Part shown: piece by piece, positions 1 through 11,800 of the stretch
Numbering within the stretch: position 1 is the stretch's first letter
Layout of the letters: each line of letters starts with the position of its first letter
Assembly: GCF_024349685.1 (NCBI RefSeq)
Contig: NZ_AP025944.1
Span: forward strand, 1,618,001-1,682,000
Direction of reading: 5' to 3'
Length of the DNA stretch: 64,000 bases
From: Pseudomonas sp. LRP2-20
GTDB lineage: Bacteria; Pseudomonadota; Gammaproteobacteria; Pseudomonadales; Pseudomonadaceae
The notes under the pieces: generated by a model
What the model was told of the DNA's origin: nothing
The model's input: only the letters and a program-made list of their open reading frames with translations
The model's database searches: none
Position numbers and translations under genes: made by a program

Positions 1-733
1 CCTGGGGCGTATACCCCAGCGCCCACTTGCGCTCGCCGGTCACGAACGGGTTGTTGTGCCCCATGATCGCGGCAATTCGCTGGTCACGCTGCTTCTCCCA
101 GGCTGTCACCGGGTGCTGCTTGTCCCAGGCCATCAGCACCTGTTGCTGCTGGCGCGACATGCTCAGCTTGTAGCGATCGAACATGTAGAACGTGGTGCGT
201 GCCACCAGCCCCTTCACCTCGTCGCGTGGCTCGGCGGTTTTCTGCTGGAAATCGATCTTGGTGGTGCACTGGCCGTACTGCGGCGCCACGCCGGACACCA
301 TGCCGTAATTGAAATTGCTGCGGTCACCGTTCACTTCGCCCACGGATGGGTAGAGGTTGAACAGGTCGGCTTCCATGGCGCGGAAGGTCGGGTCGCTGTC
401 CACGCAGTGCTCGCGCCCGCCGTTCTGCCAGCACTGGCGCTGGTGGCCGAAGGTCCAGGCCGGGACGATGTGCTCCCACTCGGTACGCTCGGCGCGGGTC
501 TGCAGCTTGCGGGTTTCATAACCACAGGACTTCAGGTCGACGCGGCCGCCAGACTTGCCGACCCAGGTCCACTTGCAGCCACAGTACAACTCGCCCATGG
601 CGCTGCTGCCCTGGTCGAGGTAGATCTTCTGTTTGGCGACCACTTTGGCTTCGGTAAAGGTGGCGGGTGGGGTGGCAAAGGCGGCGGGGATGGCGGCGAA
701 GGCGAGTGCGACGGCGCAAAGCAGTTTCTTCAT
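1..733 (-). CDS. endA: Endonuclease I (periplasmic/secreted DNase), 3' end outside window
   Basis: The minus-strand frame from the ATG at 731-733 stays open to the window edge, giving 244 codons without a stop, so the C-terminus is missing here. It opens with a signal peptide (MKKLLCAVALAFAAIPAAFA) and continues with hallmarks of the endonuclease I family: EWEHIVPAW carrying the catalytic His, and DLFNLYPSVGEVNGDRSNF with the metal-binding Asn. Several cysteines (YCGCKW, KSCGYE, QCWQ, EHCVD) suggest disulphides outside the cytoplasm. The expected role is degradation of extracellular or periplasmic double-stranded DNA. It is divergent from the diguanylate cyclase gene to its right and has no visible link to the flagellar genes. 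Family assignment is secure. Confidence 0.93.
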   Translation of the reverse strand, partial: MKKLLCAVALAFAAIPAAFATPPATFTEAKVVAKQKIYLDQGSSAMGELYCGCKWTWVGKSGGRVDLKSCGYETRKLQTRAERTEWEHIVPAWTFGHQRQCWQNGGREHCVDSDPTFRAMEADLFNLYPSVGEVNGDRSNFNYGMVSGVAPQYGQCTTKIDFQQKTAEPRDEVKGLVARTTFYMFDRYKLSMSRQQQQVLMAWDKQHPVTAWEKQRDQRIAAIMGHNNPFVTGERKWALGYTPQ

Positions 734-865
734 GAAAATACGTCTTAGGCTTACAAAAGAACGCGATTATACGGCTTGAGCGGCTTGATAGAAGTAATGA
801 AAGGCTTGCGCTTGAGCGTTGCAGCGCTATCGTTTGCGGGTCAGGATTTTGTCGAGCGTGTCGTC

Positions 866-2704
866 ATGCAAATTGCCCCGTCGCCTCTCAACGAGGCAGC
901 CCGCCTGTGTTTTCTCGAGAGCCTGAACATTCTCGATACCCCGGCCGAGGAAACCTTCGACCGCATCACCCGCTTGGCCAGTGTGCTGCTCGATGTGCCC
1001 ATGGCCCTGGTGTCGCTGGTCGACATGAATCGCCAGTGGTTCAAGTCGCGCCAGGGCATCGATGTGGCCGAAACCACGCGAGATGTGGCGTTCTGTGCCC
1101 ATGCCCTGCATGCCGAGGACATCCTGGTGATCCCGGACGCCAGCGCCGATCCGCGTTTCGTGGACAACCCGCTGGTGACCGGTGGACCGCGCATCCGCTT
1201 CTACGCCGGGGTGCCGCTGCGCTTTGCCGGCGAACTGACCGTGGGCACCCTGTGCGTGCTCGACACCCGGCCGCGTCGGGTGTCGGAAACCGAACTGGCG
1301 CACCTGCGCGACCTGGCGCGGATCGTCGAGCGCGAGATGCTGCACCGTAGCCTGGCCATCGACTCGGGCAGCGCGGTGCAGCAGGCGGAGCAGGGTGCAT
1401 TGGTGTCCTCCGAGGCGCGCTTTCGCCGAGTGTTCGACAACAGTCCGACCAGCAAGGCACTGGTTGGCCTTGACGGACGCATCCTCGAACCCAACCGCGA
1501 ATTCTGCCAGCTGCTTGGCCAGACCAAGGAATGGCTGGTGCTGACCCCGCTGAGCGCGCTGATCGCGCCGCAGGACCTGGCCAAGCTGGACGATCCTTGG
1601 CAGCGCATGGTGGCCGGCGAGCAGGATTCGCTGCTTCTCGAGGTGCGGTTGATCACCGGCGGCAACGCCCCACTGTGGAGCGAACTGAGTGTGTCGGCGC
1701 TGCGCAACGATTGCGGTGTCATCGAGCACATGGTGGTGTTCGTGCGTGACATCAGCGAGCGCAAGCGCCGCCAGCAGCAATTGCAGCGCTATCAGGCGAC
1801 CCTCGAACAGCAGGTGGCGCAGCGCACCGAAGAACTGGCCCGCAGCCAGGAAACCCTGCAGGCCATCGCCGACAATATCCCGGTGCTGATCGCGCAGATC
1901 GGCACCGACCTCGAATACCGCTTCAACAATGCCGTGTACCGCCAGGTCTTCGGCGTCGAGCCCACCGAGCTCAGGGGCCGCAAGGTGCAGGATCTGCTCC
2001 CGGCGCAGGTGTACCAGCAACTGCTGCCTTGCTTCCGCAAGGCTCTGGCCGGGGAGCGGGTCGAGGCCGACAACGTGCGCTACAGCCCCGACGACACGCG
2101 GATCTGGCATGCATCCTATGTGCCCGATATCCGCAACGGCAAGGTGGAGGGCTTTTTCGTCATGTCGCTGGACGTGACAGAGCGCAAGCACAAGGAAAAG
2201 ACCCTGCTGGACCAGGCCACGCTCGACCCGTTGACCGGATTGCCCAACCGGGTGGCGTTGCACAAGGAGCTTGATTTCGCCCTGCAGCAGCGGGCCGCCT
2301 TTGCCTTGTTCTTCATCGACCTGGATGGTTTCAAGCAGGTCAACGACCAGTACGGGCACGACGCAGGTGATGCCGTGTTGCAGGCTGCTGCGGGGCGCAT
2401 GCTGGCGATCATGCGTACGGACGACACGGTGGCCAGGCTGGCGGGTGACGAGTTCGTGGTCATTGCCCAGGCCGTGGCCAACCAGGCGTCAGCCCGGGAT
2501 ATCGCGCGCAAGCTGTGCGATGTGCTGTCGGCGCCGGTCCAGGTGGAAGGTGGTGAAGTGGCCGTCGGTGCCAGTATCGGGGTTTACCTGAACTTGTCCG
2601 GGCATGATCCGCAGAGTGCCGAGGAGGCTTTGGCGTTGGCAGACAAGGCGATGTATGAGGCCAAGCGGGGTGGGCGGAACAGGTTTAGCCTGGTGGCGGA
2701 TTGA
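866..2704 (+). CDS. Diguanylate cyclase with GAF, two PAS domains and GGDEF
   Basis: Predicted cytosolic sensor that makes c-di-GMP from GTP. Domains in order: GAF at about residues 15-155 (begins NEAARLCFLESLNILDTP, the usual start of this GAF class), PAS/PAC at about 185-300, a coiled-coil linker, PAS/PAC at about 330-445, GGDEF at about 455-610. The signature reads RLAGDEFVVI, so the first Gly is Ala, a common variant usually compatible with activity. RTDD lies five residues before it and matches the RxxD product-inhibition site. No EAL domain and no transmembrane segments. I chose the ATG at 866 because the GAF similarity starts there. In-frame starts at 797 (ATG) and 776 (TTG) would add 23 or 30 residues, and none has a strong Shine-Dalgarno. 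The signal sensed is unknown. Confidence 0.88.
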   Translation: MQIAPSPLNEAARLCFLESLNILDTPAEETFDRITRLASVLLDVPMALVSLVDMNRQWFKSRQGIDVAETTRDVAFCAHALHAEDILVIPDASADPRFVDNPLVTGGPRIRFYAGVPLRFAGELTVGTLCVLDTRPRRVSETELAHLRDLARIVEREMLHRSLAIDSGSAVQQAEQGALVSSEARFRRVFDNSPTSKALVGLDGRILEPNREFCQLLGQTKEWLVLTPLSALIAPQDLAKLDDPWQRMVAGEQDSLLLEVRLITGGNAPLWSELSVSALRNDCGVIEHMVVFVRDISERKRRQQQLQRYQATLEQQVAQRTEELARSQETLQAIADNIPVLIAQIGTDLEYRFNNAVYRQVFGVEPTELRGRKVQDLLPAQVYQQLLPCFRKALAGERVEADNVRYSPDDTRIWHASYVPDIRNGKVEGFFVMSLDVTERKHKEKTLLDQATLDPLTGLPNRVALHKELDFALQQRAAFALFFIDLDGFKQVNDQYGHDAGDAVLQAAAGRMLAIMRTDDTVARLAGDEFVVIAQAVANQASARDIARKLCDVLSAPVQVEGGEVAVGASIGVYLNLSGHDPQSAEEALALADKAMYEAKRGGRNRFSLVAD

Positions 2705-2729
2705 GAGGGGGGTTGCCTCGACATTTTCA

Positions 2730-2972
2730 GCGCCTGTGAGATCGAGCGCCGCCCGCGCGGCGCATCGCGAGCTGCGCTCGCTCCTACGTTTGTTTCGGGC
2801 CAATTATTGCTGCGGGATTTGCGCGCGAACGCCTTGGGGCCTGACTCGATATCGCGTCGTACAATCCAGGCGGTCGCGCGCGCCTGTCACAGGTGTTACT
2901 GGCCAGAAACAAACGTAGGAGCGAGCGCAGCTCGCGATGCGCCGCGCGGGCGGCGCTCGATCTCACAGGCGC
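2730..2972. repeat. Long palindromic intergenic element (copy 1)
   Basis: This element fills most of the 318-bp gap between the cyclase and azlD. Its two arms, 2730-2802 and 2900-2972, are 73-bp inverted repeats differing at one base. They enclose a roughly 97-bp centre rich in GCGCGCGAAC / GTCGCGCGCG sequence. The same arms and centre recur at 22409-22651 and 22670-22852, so this is a dispersed repeat and not a simple terminator. No protein is encoded. A 7-bp hairpin (GCCACAA/TTGTGGC, 2971-2987) abuts the right arm and could end azlD transcription, but it lacks a T-run. It resembles a MITE or REP-type element; target-site duplications were not evident. Confidence 0.85.
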
Positions 2973-3022
2973 CACAACACTTGTGGCTGGCACAGGGAGG
3001 CCACAATGCCAACCTCAGCCGA

Positions 3023-3349
3023 TCACACCCCCCAATACTGCAACCCCCACAACACCCCCATGCCAACCACCAGGGTCAGCAATGTGCTGCGTGTCCGCCA
3101 GGCAACCAGCCCGGCCACGATCGCCGCCGGTATCTGTGGGTTGCCCCAGTCGATACCCGGCTGCCCGGCGCTGAACACCACGGCCGGCAGCACCAGCGCG
3201 GCCAATACACTGGCCGGCACATACACCAGCGCGCGGCGCAACATTGGCGGAATGCGCAAGGCACCGTAGAACTCGATGAACGACAGCCGTATCGCAAAGG
3301 TGCCCAGACCAATCAGGGCAAAGGTGATCCAGGGGTTCATGTCGGTCAT
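3023..3349 (-). CDS. azlD: AzlD-type small subunit of branched-chain amino-acid exporter
   Basis: 108-residue hydrophobic protein with about four membrane segments, the usual size and composition of AzlD/YgaH-type proteins. These partner AzlC/YgaZ in exporting branched-chain or related amino acids across the inner membrane. The motif LGTFAIRLSF near the N-terminus is typical. Its ATG overlaps the azlC stop by four bases (ATGA), indicating translational coupling in a two-gene operon. The exact substrate cannot be read from sequence; the bkd operon 2 kb away degrades branched-chain keto acids, but no regulatory connection is visible. Confidence 0.88.
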   Translation of the reverse strand: MTDMNPWITFALIGLGTFAIRLSFIEFYGALRIPPMLRRALVYVPASVLAALVLPAVVFSAGQPGIDWGNPQIPAAIVAGLVAWRTRSTLLTLVVGMGVLWGLQYWGV

Positions 3350-4065
3350 GGCGCCTCCGCTGCCACGCGTGAGCCCTTGCGCAGCTGTTCCAGAGTCACC
3401 CCGCTGATCACCCCGCCCAGCGAGGCGACCAGCAAGCCGAGGTTGTAGGGCAGGTCGTGTGCCAGCACCGCCAGCGCGCCGCCGACCACCGCCGCGCCCA
3501 GCATGGCCGGGTTACGGATGCCCGGCACCAGCAGCGCCAGGAACGACAGCGGAATGGCAAAGCCCAACGACCAGGACTCCGGGATGCCGCCTCCCAGGTA
3601 CACGCCGGCCAGTACCGCCAGGTTCCAGCCGAACCACATCGGCAAGGCGGTCCCCATGTAGTAGGGGAAAGCAAACCGGCCGAGGCCGTCGGCGCCGAAT
3701 TTCAGGCTGCACAGGGCGAACGCCTGGTCGGAAAGCAGGTATGACAACGACCAGGTCTTGCGCCGTGGCAGGTCGCTCAGGTGCGGGGCCAGGGCGGCGC
3801 TGTACATCAGGAAGCGCAGGTTGATCACCAGGGCGGTGACCACCATGGTCAGCGGCAGTGCGCCGTTGTGCAGCAGTTGCAGCACCACCATCTGCGCGGA
3901 ACCGGAATAGAACAGCAGGGTCATGCCCATCGCGTCGAGTGGCGACATCCCCATGCCGATGGCCGTCACCCCGGTGATCAGGCCGAAGGGCACCATGCCG
4001 GTCATCAGTGGCAGAACTGCGCGCACTCCCTCGGTGAATGCGGGCATTGCGCTTTTGCAAGGCAT
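3346..4065 (-). CDS. azlC: AzlC-type large subunit of branched-chain amino-acid exporter
   Basis: 239 residues, the usual AzlC/YgaZ length, with the family opening FTEGVRAVLPLMTGMVPFGLITG and further hydrophobic segments consistent with an inner-membrane permease. The family exports branched-chain amino acids or analogues together with the small AzlD subunit encoded immediately downstream and overlapping by four bases. A good Shine-Dalgarno (CCAAGGAAC) lies eight bases before the ATG. First gene of a two-gene operon. Confidence 0.9.
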   Translation of the reverse strand: MPCKSAMPAFTEGVRAVLPLMTGMVPFGLITGVTAIGMGMSPLDAMGMTLLFYSGSAQMVVLQLLHNGALPLTMVVTALVINLRFLMYSAALAPHLSDLPRRKTWSLSYLLSDQAFALCSLKFGADGLGRFAFPYYMGTALPMWFGWNLAVLAGVYLGGGIPESWSLGFAIPLSFLALLVPGIRNPAMLGAAVVGGALAVLAHDLPYNLGLLVASLGGVISGVTLEQLRKGSRVAAEAP

Positions 4066-4141
4066 GTGGGTTCCTTGGAAATTGCTCAGGCCCGCTCAAG
4101 GTAAAACCCGCATGGCTTGGTAACAACACATATTGATGTTT

Positions 4142-4170
4142 TTTCAGGCCTGAAGATACCAGGCCTGAAA
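4142..4170. other. 11-bp perfect inverted repeat between azlC and the small hypothetical gene
   Basis: TTTCAGGCCTG and CAGGCCTGAAA are separated by seven bases. The T-run is on the side that does not follow the stem on either strand, so it is not a canonical rho-independent terminator. It could be an RNA stem at the end of the 4196-4690 transcript or an operator for azlCD. Confidence 0.4.
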
Positions 4171-4195
4171 CCCTGTCGTGCGAATCACCCAGGTT

Positions 4196-4690
4196 TCAAA
4201 CCAACTCGGTTTGCGTTGTCTGCCCGGCCAGCTTGGCCTGGGTCTTGATCTCGACGTCTTCCTTCATGCGCTGGGCGATCTGCTCATCGACCTTGGCCTG
4301 CTGCTCAGGTGGCAGGGCGTTGTATTCGTCCTCGGTCAGGCCCAGCTCCTGGAGGATCTTTTCCTTGATCTTCTCTTCCGGCGACTTGGCCATGTAGTCG
4401 TGGAAGGCCTGCACGGCATCACCGCTTTCCTGGGTGCTGGCGCCGGCCTGCTGGCGAGCGGCGAGGTCAGGGTTGTGCAGCATCACCTTGAGCTTGGCGA
4501 AGGCTTCTTCGCGGGCATCGTCGGCATTCTGCTGCGAAGTGCTGCCCTGGCTGTTCTGCTGCGCGGACGCATTGCTGGTGGCCAGCGGCGCACGGAACGG
4601 CACCAGCTCGGCTTGCGCCTGGTCATGGTTGATGCGTTGCTGCTGGTGCACGGTGGCCTGCCAACCCAGGCCATTGAGGGTGATTGCCAT
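4196..4690 (-). CDS. Conserved hypothetical protein, hydrophilic, 164 aa
   Basis: Start chosen at 4688-4690 because a near-perfect Shine-Dalgarno (AAGGAGGA) precedes it; an upstream ATG at 4795 lacks one. The product is hydrophilic, without signal peptide or membrane segments. The N-terminal half is Gln/Ala/Ser-rich and probably disordered (SAQQNSQGSTSQQNADDARE). The C-terminal half is predicted helical and charged (KSPEEKIKEKILQELGLTED, then YNALPPEQQAKVDEQIAQRM). I recognise no domain. Divergent from the PAS-GGDEF gene across 216 bp. Function unknown. Confidence 0.8.
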   Translation of the reverse strand: MAITLNGLGWQATVHQQQRINHDQAQAELVPFRAPLATSNASAQQNSQGSTSQQNADDAREEAFAKLKVMLHNPDLAARQQAGASTQESGDAVQAFHDYMAKSPEEKIKEKILQELGLTEDEYNALPPEQQAKVDEQIAQRMKEDVEIKTQAKLAGQTTQTELV

Positions 4691-4906
4691 GTTCTCCTCC
4701 TTGGACGTTGCAAAGCCTGGGGAGTGGGGCAAAACCCATGCCAGCCGTGCAGGCCGCGAAAATAGGACGTTCAGGCTATTCCGGTGGCCGGCCACCAGGC
4801 ATATGCTTGCCTGTCAGAGGAAGCACGTTGCCGCCTGCGGCAAACACAAGCACTGTCGGCAGCACCTTGATCGGGGCGCAGTTGCTGGACACCAGGGAGA
4901 GCGTCC

Positions 4907-5905
4907 ATGAGTCAGGAAGCAGCGCCGGCACCTGCCGGCTTCAGTGAACAGCAGCTGGCCACGCTGTTCGAGTTGATCAGCGATGGTATCTGGGACTGGA
5001 ATGCCAATACCGGCTATGTCTATCGCAACCCCGGCTGGTACGCCATGCTCGGCTACGAAAACCATTCCAAGGCCAACACTGTGTTCACCTGGGAAAGCGT
5101 GATCCACCCCGAGGACTATCCACGGGTGATGGCGCATTTCGAGGCCTACATCAACCAGCGCAACGAGCGCTATCTGATCGAGTACCGCTGCCGCTGCCAC
5201 GATGGCAGTTACCTGTGGGTCGAGGACAGTGGCCATATCATCGAGCGCAACGAAGATGGCTCGGTAGCCCGCATGCTCGGCGCGCACCGCAATATCGATG
5301 CGGGCAAGCGCCTGGTCGAGCAGCTGGAGCAGAAGAACCATTCGCTGGAGGCCCAGGTGGTCGAGCGCACCCGTGAGCTGTCGTGGGTCAACCAGCAATT
5401 GCAGCGCCAGCTCGACGAAAACCGCATTCTGGCCGAGCGCGATGCGCTGACGCGGATTGCCAATCGCTATCGGCTGGAGAAGACCTTGCAGCAGGAGTGC
5501 GAACGGGCCAAGCGTTTTCGCCAGCCGCTGGCGCTGATTGCCATGGACCTGGATGATTTCAAGCCGATCAATGACCGTTATGGTCATGCCCGCGGTGACG
5601 CGGCGTTGGTCCAGGTGGCGGACAACCTGCGTGCCAGCCTGCGCGAACTCGACCTGCTGGCGCGCTGGGGCGGCGACGAATTCGTCATGGTGCTGCCGCA
5701 GACCACGCTGGGCGAGGCGCTCGAGCTGGCGGGGCAGCTGCGCCGGGTGATGGAGCGGCTCGAACCGGTGGGTGAATGCCGGCTGACCATGAGCTATGGC
5801 GTGGTGCAGTGGCAGGACGGCGAGGGTCAGCAGGACCTCTTGGGCCGGGCTGACAAGGCCTTGTACCGGGCCAAGGATGCAGGCAAGAACTCGATTTGCG
5901 AGTGA
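4907..5905 (+). CDS. Diguanylate cyclase, PAS-GGDEF
   Basis: 332 residues: a PAS fold with PAC at about 15-135 (SDGIWDWNANTGYVYRNPGW, then WVEDSGHIIERNEDG), a coiled-coil signalling helix at about 138-180, and a GGDEF domain at about 182-332. The catalytic signature is intact (ARWGGDEFVMV), and RELD five residues upstream fits the RxxD inhibitory site, so an active, feedback-inhibited cyclase is expected. No membrane segment. The start has GGGAGAG upstream. It converges on the bkd operon, whose terminator begins just after its stop. The ligand of the PAS domain is not predictable. Confidence 0.9.
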   Translation: MSQEAAPAPAGFSEQQLATLFELISDGIWDWNANTGYVYRNPGWYAMLGYENHSKANTVFTWESVIHPEDYPRVMAHFEAYINQRNERYLIEYRCRCHDGSYLWVEDSGHIIERNEDGSVARMLGAHRNIDAGKRLVEQLEQKNHSLEAQVVERTRELSWVNQQLQRQLDENRILAERDALTRIANRYRLEKTLQQECERAKRFRQPLALIAMDLDDFKPINDRYGHARGDAALVQVADNLRASLRELDLLARWGGDEFVMVLPQTTLGEALELAGQLRRVMERLEPVGECRLTMSYGVVQWQDGEGQQDLLGRADKALYRAKDAGKNSICE

Positions 5906-5918
5906 GCCGTTAGCGGAT

Positions 5919-5956
5919 TAAAAAAAAGACCCGCGGCGCCTGGGGCGCAGCGGGTC
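5919..5956 (-). terminator. Rho-independent terminator of the bkd operon
   Basis: Read on the minus strand, GACCCGCTGCGCC pairs with GGCGCCGCGGGTC and is followed by a run of nine T. It lies 25 bases after the lpdV stop. Confidence 0.9.
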
Positions 5957-5980
5957 AAGTCGGCCTCGGCCGCTTCAGTG

Positions 5981-7360
5981 TCAGATATGCAGTGCGTGGC
6001 CCAGCGCGCGCAGTGCCGCTTCCTGCACCGCCTCACCCAGTGTCGGGTGAGCATGGATGGTCCCGGCCACATCCTCCAGCCGTGCGCCCATCTCCAGCGA
6101 CTGGGCAAACGCCGTGGACAGTTCCGATACCGCCACGCCAACCGCCTGCCAGCCCACGATCAGGTGGTTGTCACGCCGCGCCACCACCCGCACGAAACCG
6201 TTTTTCGATTCCAGGCTCATGGCCCGGCCGTTGGCGGCGAACGGGAACTGCGCGACGATGCAGTCCAGCCCCTGCTGGCTGGCTTGCTCCGGTGTCTTGC
6301 CGGCGACCACGACTTCCGGGTCGGTGAAGCACACCGCAGCAATGGCCGCAGGTTCGAAACGCCGGGTCTTGCCGGCAATGATTTCGGCCACCATCTCACC
6401 TTGCGCCATGGCGCGGTGGGCGAGCATCGGCTCGCCCGCCACGTCACCAATGGCCCAGACGTTGCGCATGCTGGTCTGGCAGCGCTCGTCGATGGCAATG
6501 GCGGCGCCGTTCATCTTCAGGTCCAGGCACTCCAGGTTGAAGCCTTGGGTGCGTGGCCGGCGGCCTACGGCCACCAGCACCCGGTCGGCCTCCAGGCGCA
6601 GTTGCCCGCCCTGGCCATCGCTGGCCAGCAGGCAGCCGTTCTCGTAGCCTTCGACGCTGTGGCCCAGGTGCAGGGCGATGCCCAGTTTCTTCAGCGATTC
6701 GGCCACCGGCGCTGTCAGTTCGCTGTCATAGGTCGGCAGAATGCGCTCGCGCGCTTCCACCACGCTGACCTGTGCGCCCAGCTTGCGGTAGGCGATGCCC
6801 AGTTCCAGGCCGATGTAACCACCGCCCACCACCACCAGGTGCTTGGGCAGGGCCTTGGGCGCCAGGGCTTCGGTGGAGGAGATGATCGGCCCGCCGAGTG
6901 GCAGCATCGGCAGTTCGACGCTGTTCGAGCCGGTAGCCAGCAGCAGGTGCTCGCACTGGATACGCTGGCCGTCGACCTCGACCTGTTTGCCGTCGAGGAT
7001 CTTCGCCCAGCCGTGAATCACCTTGACCCCATGCTTTTTCAGCAAGGCGGCCACGCCGGTGGTCAGGCGGTCGACGATGCCGTCTTTCCAGGCCACGCTC
7101 TGGCCGATGTCCAGGCGCGGGGTGTCCACGCTGATGCCCAGTGGCGACTGCCCGGCAAAGCGCGTGGTCTGGTGGAACTGCTCGGCCACATGGATCAGCG
7201 CCTTGGACGGGATGCAGCCAATGTTCAGGCAGGTGCCACCGAGGGCCTGGCCTTCGACCAGCACGGTGGGGATGCCCAGTTGCCCGGCGCGGATGGCGGC
7301 TACGTAGCCGCCGGGGCCGCCGCCGATGATCAGCAGGGTGGTGTCGAGGATCTGGGTCAT
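5981..7360 (-). CDS. lpdV: Dihydrolipoyl dehydrogenase E3 of the branched-chain oxoacid dehydrogenase
   Basis: FAD flavoprotein that reoxidises the lipoyl group of BkdB with NAD+. 459 residues, as for P. putida LpdV. Visible motifs: the FAD dinucleotide fold [16 protein letters not shown] at 11-26, the redox disulphide GGTCLNIGC with Cys44 and Cys49, the NAD-binding [13 protein letters not shown], and the C-terminal HAHPTLGEA with the His-Glu pair. The ATG at 7358-7360 is chosen over an ATG seven codons upstream; it follows GGAGTGAGC and leaves two bases after the bkdB stop. Last gene of the bkdA1-bkdA2-bkdB-lpdV operon. Confidence 0.96.
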   Translation of the reverse strand: MTQILDTTLLIIGGGPGGYVAAIRAGQLGIPTVLVEGQALGGTCLNIGCIPSKALIHVAEQFHQTTRFAGQSPLGISVDTPRLDIGQSVAWKDGIVDRLTTGVAALLKKHGVKVIHGWAKILDGKQVEVDGQRIQCEHLLLATGSNSVELPMLPLGGPIISSTEALAPKALPKHLVVVGGGYIGLELGIAYRKLGAQVSVVEARERILPTYDSELTAPVAESLKKLGIALHLGHSVEGYENGCLLASDGQGGQLRLEADRVLVAVGRRPRTQGFNLECLDLKMNGAAIAIDERCQTSMRNVWAIGDVAGEPMLAHRAMAQGEMVAEIIAGKTRRFEPAAIAAVCFTDPEVVVAGKTPEQASQQGLDCIVAQFPFAANGRAMSLESKNGFVRVVARRDNHLIVGWQAVGVAVSELSTAFAQSLEMGARLEDVAGTIHAHPTLGEAVQEAALRALGHALHI

Positions 7361-7362
7361 GC

Positions 7363-8631
7363 TCACTCCAGGAACAGACATGCAGGTTGTTCGAGCAGGC
7401 CACGCACGGCCTGGATGAACTGCGCGGCATCCATGCCATCGACCACCCGGTGGTCGAACGAGCTGGACAGGTTCATCATCTTGCGCACGACGATCTGGCC
7501 GTCGATCACCACCGGGCGCTCGACGATGCGGTTGACGCCGACGATCGCCACTTCCGGGGTGTTGACCACCGGTGTGCTGACGATGCCGCCGAGTGCGCCA
7601 AGGCTGGTCAGGGTAATGGTCGAGCCGCTCAGTTCTTCACGGCTGGCCTTGTTGTTGCGTGCGGCGTTGGCCAGGCGCGCGATCTCGCCGGCATTGGCCC
7701 ACAGGCTGGCGGCCTCGGCATGGCGCAGCACCGGCACCATCAGGCCGTTGTCACCCTGGGTGGCGATGCCCACGTGCACCGCGCCGTGGCGGGTGATGAC
7801 CTGGGCTTCGTCGTCGTAGGTGGCGTTGATCTGCGGGAAGTCGCGCAAGGCCACGACCAGGGCGCGGACCAGGAACGGCAGCAGGGTCAGCTTGCCACGC
7901 GTGTCACCGTACTTGGCATTGAGCTGCTGGCGCAGGGCCTCCACGGCGGTGACGTCGATCTCTTCCACGTAGCTGAAGTGCGCAACACGGCGCTTGGCGT
8001 CCTGCATGCGCTGGGCGATCTTGCGGCGCAGGCCGATCACCGGCACCTGCTCGCTGTCGGTGCGCTTGGCATAGCCGCTCGGCGCCTGGCCGGTCGGGCT
8101 GTGCGGCTTGCTCATGAAGGCGTCGAGGTCTTCGTGCAGGATGCGCCCGGCCGGGCCACTGCCATGCACGTAGCGCAGCTCGATGCCGGCATCCAGGGCG
8201 CGCTTGCGCACTGCCGGCGAGGCCAGCGGCTTGTCGCCCTGCTGGCGAGGAACGATCGGGGCTTCGGCGTGCTGCTCGGGGGCCTGGTAGGCCACCGGCT
8301 GTGGCGCTTTCGCTTCTGGCTTGGGAGCAACGGGCGCGCTGTGCGCTTGCGCCGGTTTGGCCTGCGGCACGTCCACATGGTTGCCGCTGCCTTCCACTTC
8401 GATGCGGATCAGCTCGCTGCCGACCGCCATCACTTCACCTGGCTGGCCACCCAGGGCCAGCACCTTGCCGCTGACCGGCGAAGGGATTTCCACGGTGGCC
8501 TTGTCGGTCATGACATCGGCCACCACCTGGTCCTCGGCGATCATGTCGCCGACCTTGACGAACCATTCCACCAACTCGACCTGCGCGATGCCTTCGCCAA
8601 TGTCCGGCATCTTGATGACGTGCGTGCCCAT
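7363..8631 (-). CDS. bkdB: Lipoamide acyltransferase E2 of the branched-chain oxoacid dehydrogenase
   Basis: 422 residues forming the core of the BCKAD complex; it transfers the branched acyl group from lipoamide to CoA. One N-terminal lipoyl domain (residues 1-78) has the lipoylated lysine in VMTDKATVE (Lys44). A Pro/Ala-rich linker follows, then a peripheral subunit-binding domain at about 140-178 ([20 protein letters not shown]) and the catalytic acyltransferase domain with SFDHRVVDG near the C-terminus. It starts one base from the bkdA2 stop, so translation is probably coupled. Confidence 0.96.
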   Translation of the reverse strand: MGTHVIKMPDIGEGIAQVELVEWFVKVGDMIAEDQVVADVMTDKATVEIPSPVSGKVLALGGQPGEVMAVGSELIRIEVEGSGNHVDVPQAKPAQAHSAPVAPKPEAKAPQPVAYQAPEQHAEAPIVPRQQGDKPLASPAVRKRALDAGIELRYVHGSGPAGRILHEDLDAFMSKPHSPTGQAPSGYAKRTDSEQVPVIGLRRKIAQRMQDAKRRVAHFSYVEEIDVTAVEALRQQLNAKYGDTRGKLTLLPFLVRALVVALRDFPQINATYDDEAQVITRHGAVHVGIATQGDNGLMVPVLRHAEAASLWANAGEIARLANAARNNKASREELSGSTITLTSLGALGGIVSTPVVNTPEVAIVGVNRIVERPVVIDGQIVVRKMMNLSSSFDHRVVDGMDAAQFIQAVRGLLEQPACLFLE

Positions 8632-9690
<1,059 letters not shown>

Positions 9691-9691
9691 C

Positions 9692-11121
<1,430 letters not shown>

Positions 11122-11607
11122 ATGCGCAAGCTCGATCGTACCGATATCGGCATTCTCAACAGCCTCCAGGACAACGCCCGCATCACCAACGCGGAGCTGG
11201 CGCGTTCGGTGAACCTGTCGCCAACACCCTGTTTCAACCGGGTCAAGGCGATGGAAGAGTTGGGGGTGATCCGCCAGCAGGTGACCTTGCTGTCGCCGCA
11301 GGTGCTGGGCCTGGATGTGAATGTGTTCATCCATGTCAGCCTGGAGAAGCAGGTTGAGCAGGCGCTGCATCGCTTCGAGGAAGAGATCGCCGAGCGGCCC
11401 GAGGTGATGGAGTGCTACCTGATGACAGGCGACCCCGACTACCTGCTGCGGGTACTGCTGCCGAGCATCCAGGCGCTGGAGCGGTTTCTCGATTACCTGA
11501 CGCGGTTGCCGGGGGTGGCCAATATTCGCTCCAGTTTTGCCCTCAAGCAGGTGAGGTACAAGACGGCGTTGCCGTTGCCTTCGAATGGCATGACCTTGCG
11601 CGAATAG
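11122..11607 (+). CDS. bkdR: Lrp/AsnC-family activator of the bkd operon
   Basis: 161 residues, identical in length to P. putida BkdR. An N-terminal winged helix-turn-helix ([20 protein letters not shown] and [20 protein letters not shown]) is followed by the RAM ligand-binding domain ([18 protein letters not shown]). Branched-chain amino acids are the known co-effectors. It is divergent from bkdA1, the arrangement required for its known role. Confidence 0.95.
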   Translation: MRKLDRTDIGILNSLQDNARITNAELARSVNLSPTPCFNRVKAMEELGVIRQQVTLLSPQVLGLDVNVFIHVSLEKQVEQALHRFEEEIAERPEVMECYLMTGDPDYLLRVLLPSIQALERFLDYLTRLPGVANIRSSFALKQVRYKTALPLPSNGMTLRE

Positions 11608-11611
11608 TGTT

Positions 11612-11725
11612 TGCCTGCACCGGCCTCTTCGCGGGCAAGCCCGCTCCCACAGGGATCACACAATGCCTGAGGCTTGTGCCGTACCTGTGGGAGCGGGTTT
11701 ACCCGCGAAGAGGCCGGCACAGGCA
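11612..11725. repeat. Inverted pair of putida REP sequences
   Basis: Two oppositely oriented REP units (CGGCCTCTTCGCGGGCAAGC... and its complement) flank a centre of about 40 bases, with outer ends TTGCCTG/CAGGCA. It fills the gap between bkdR and the glutamine-synthetase-like gene and may also act as a transcription barrier. Confidence 0.9.
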
Positions 11726-11800
11726 ATACAGAGGGTGCTTGATATTTTAAACACCCCAGGCCTATGTTGTGGTCAGCCTATAACAACAAGGACAAGCGTC

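Noticed and set aside
4860..4890. GGGGCGCAGTTGCT as a sigma-54 promoter of the PAS-GGDEF gene
   Set aside because: GG and GC are out of register for -24/-12.
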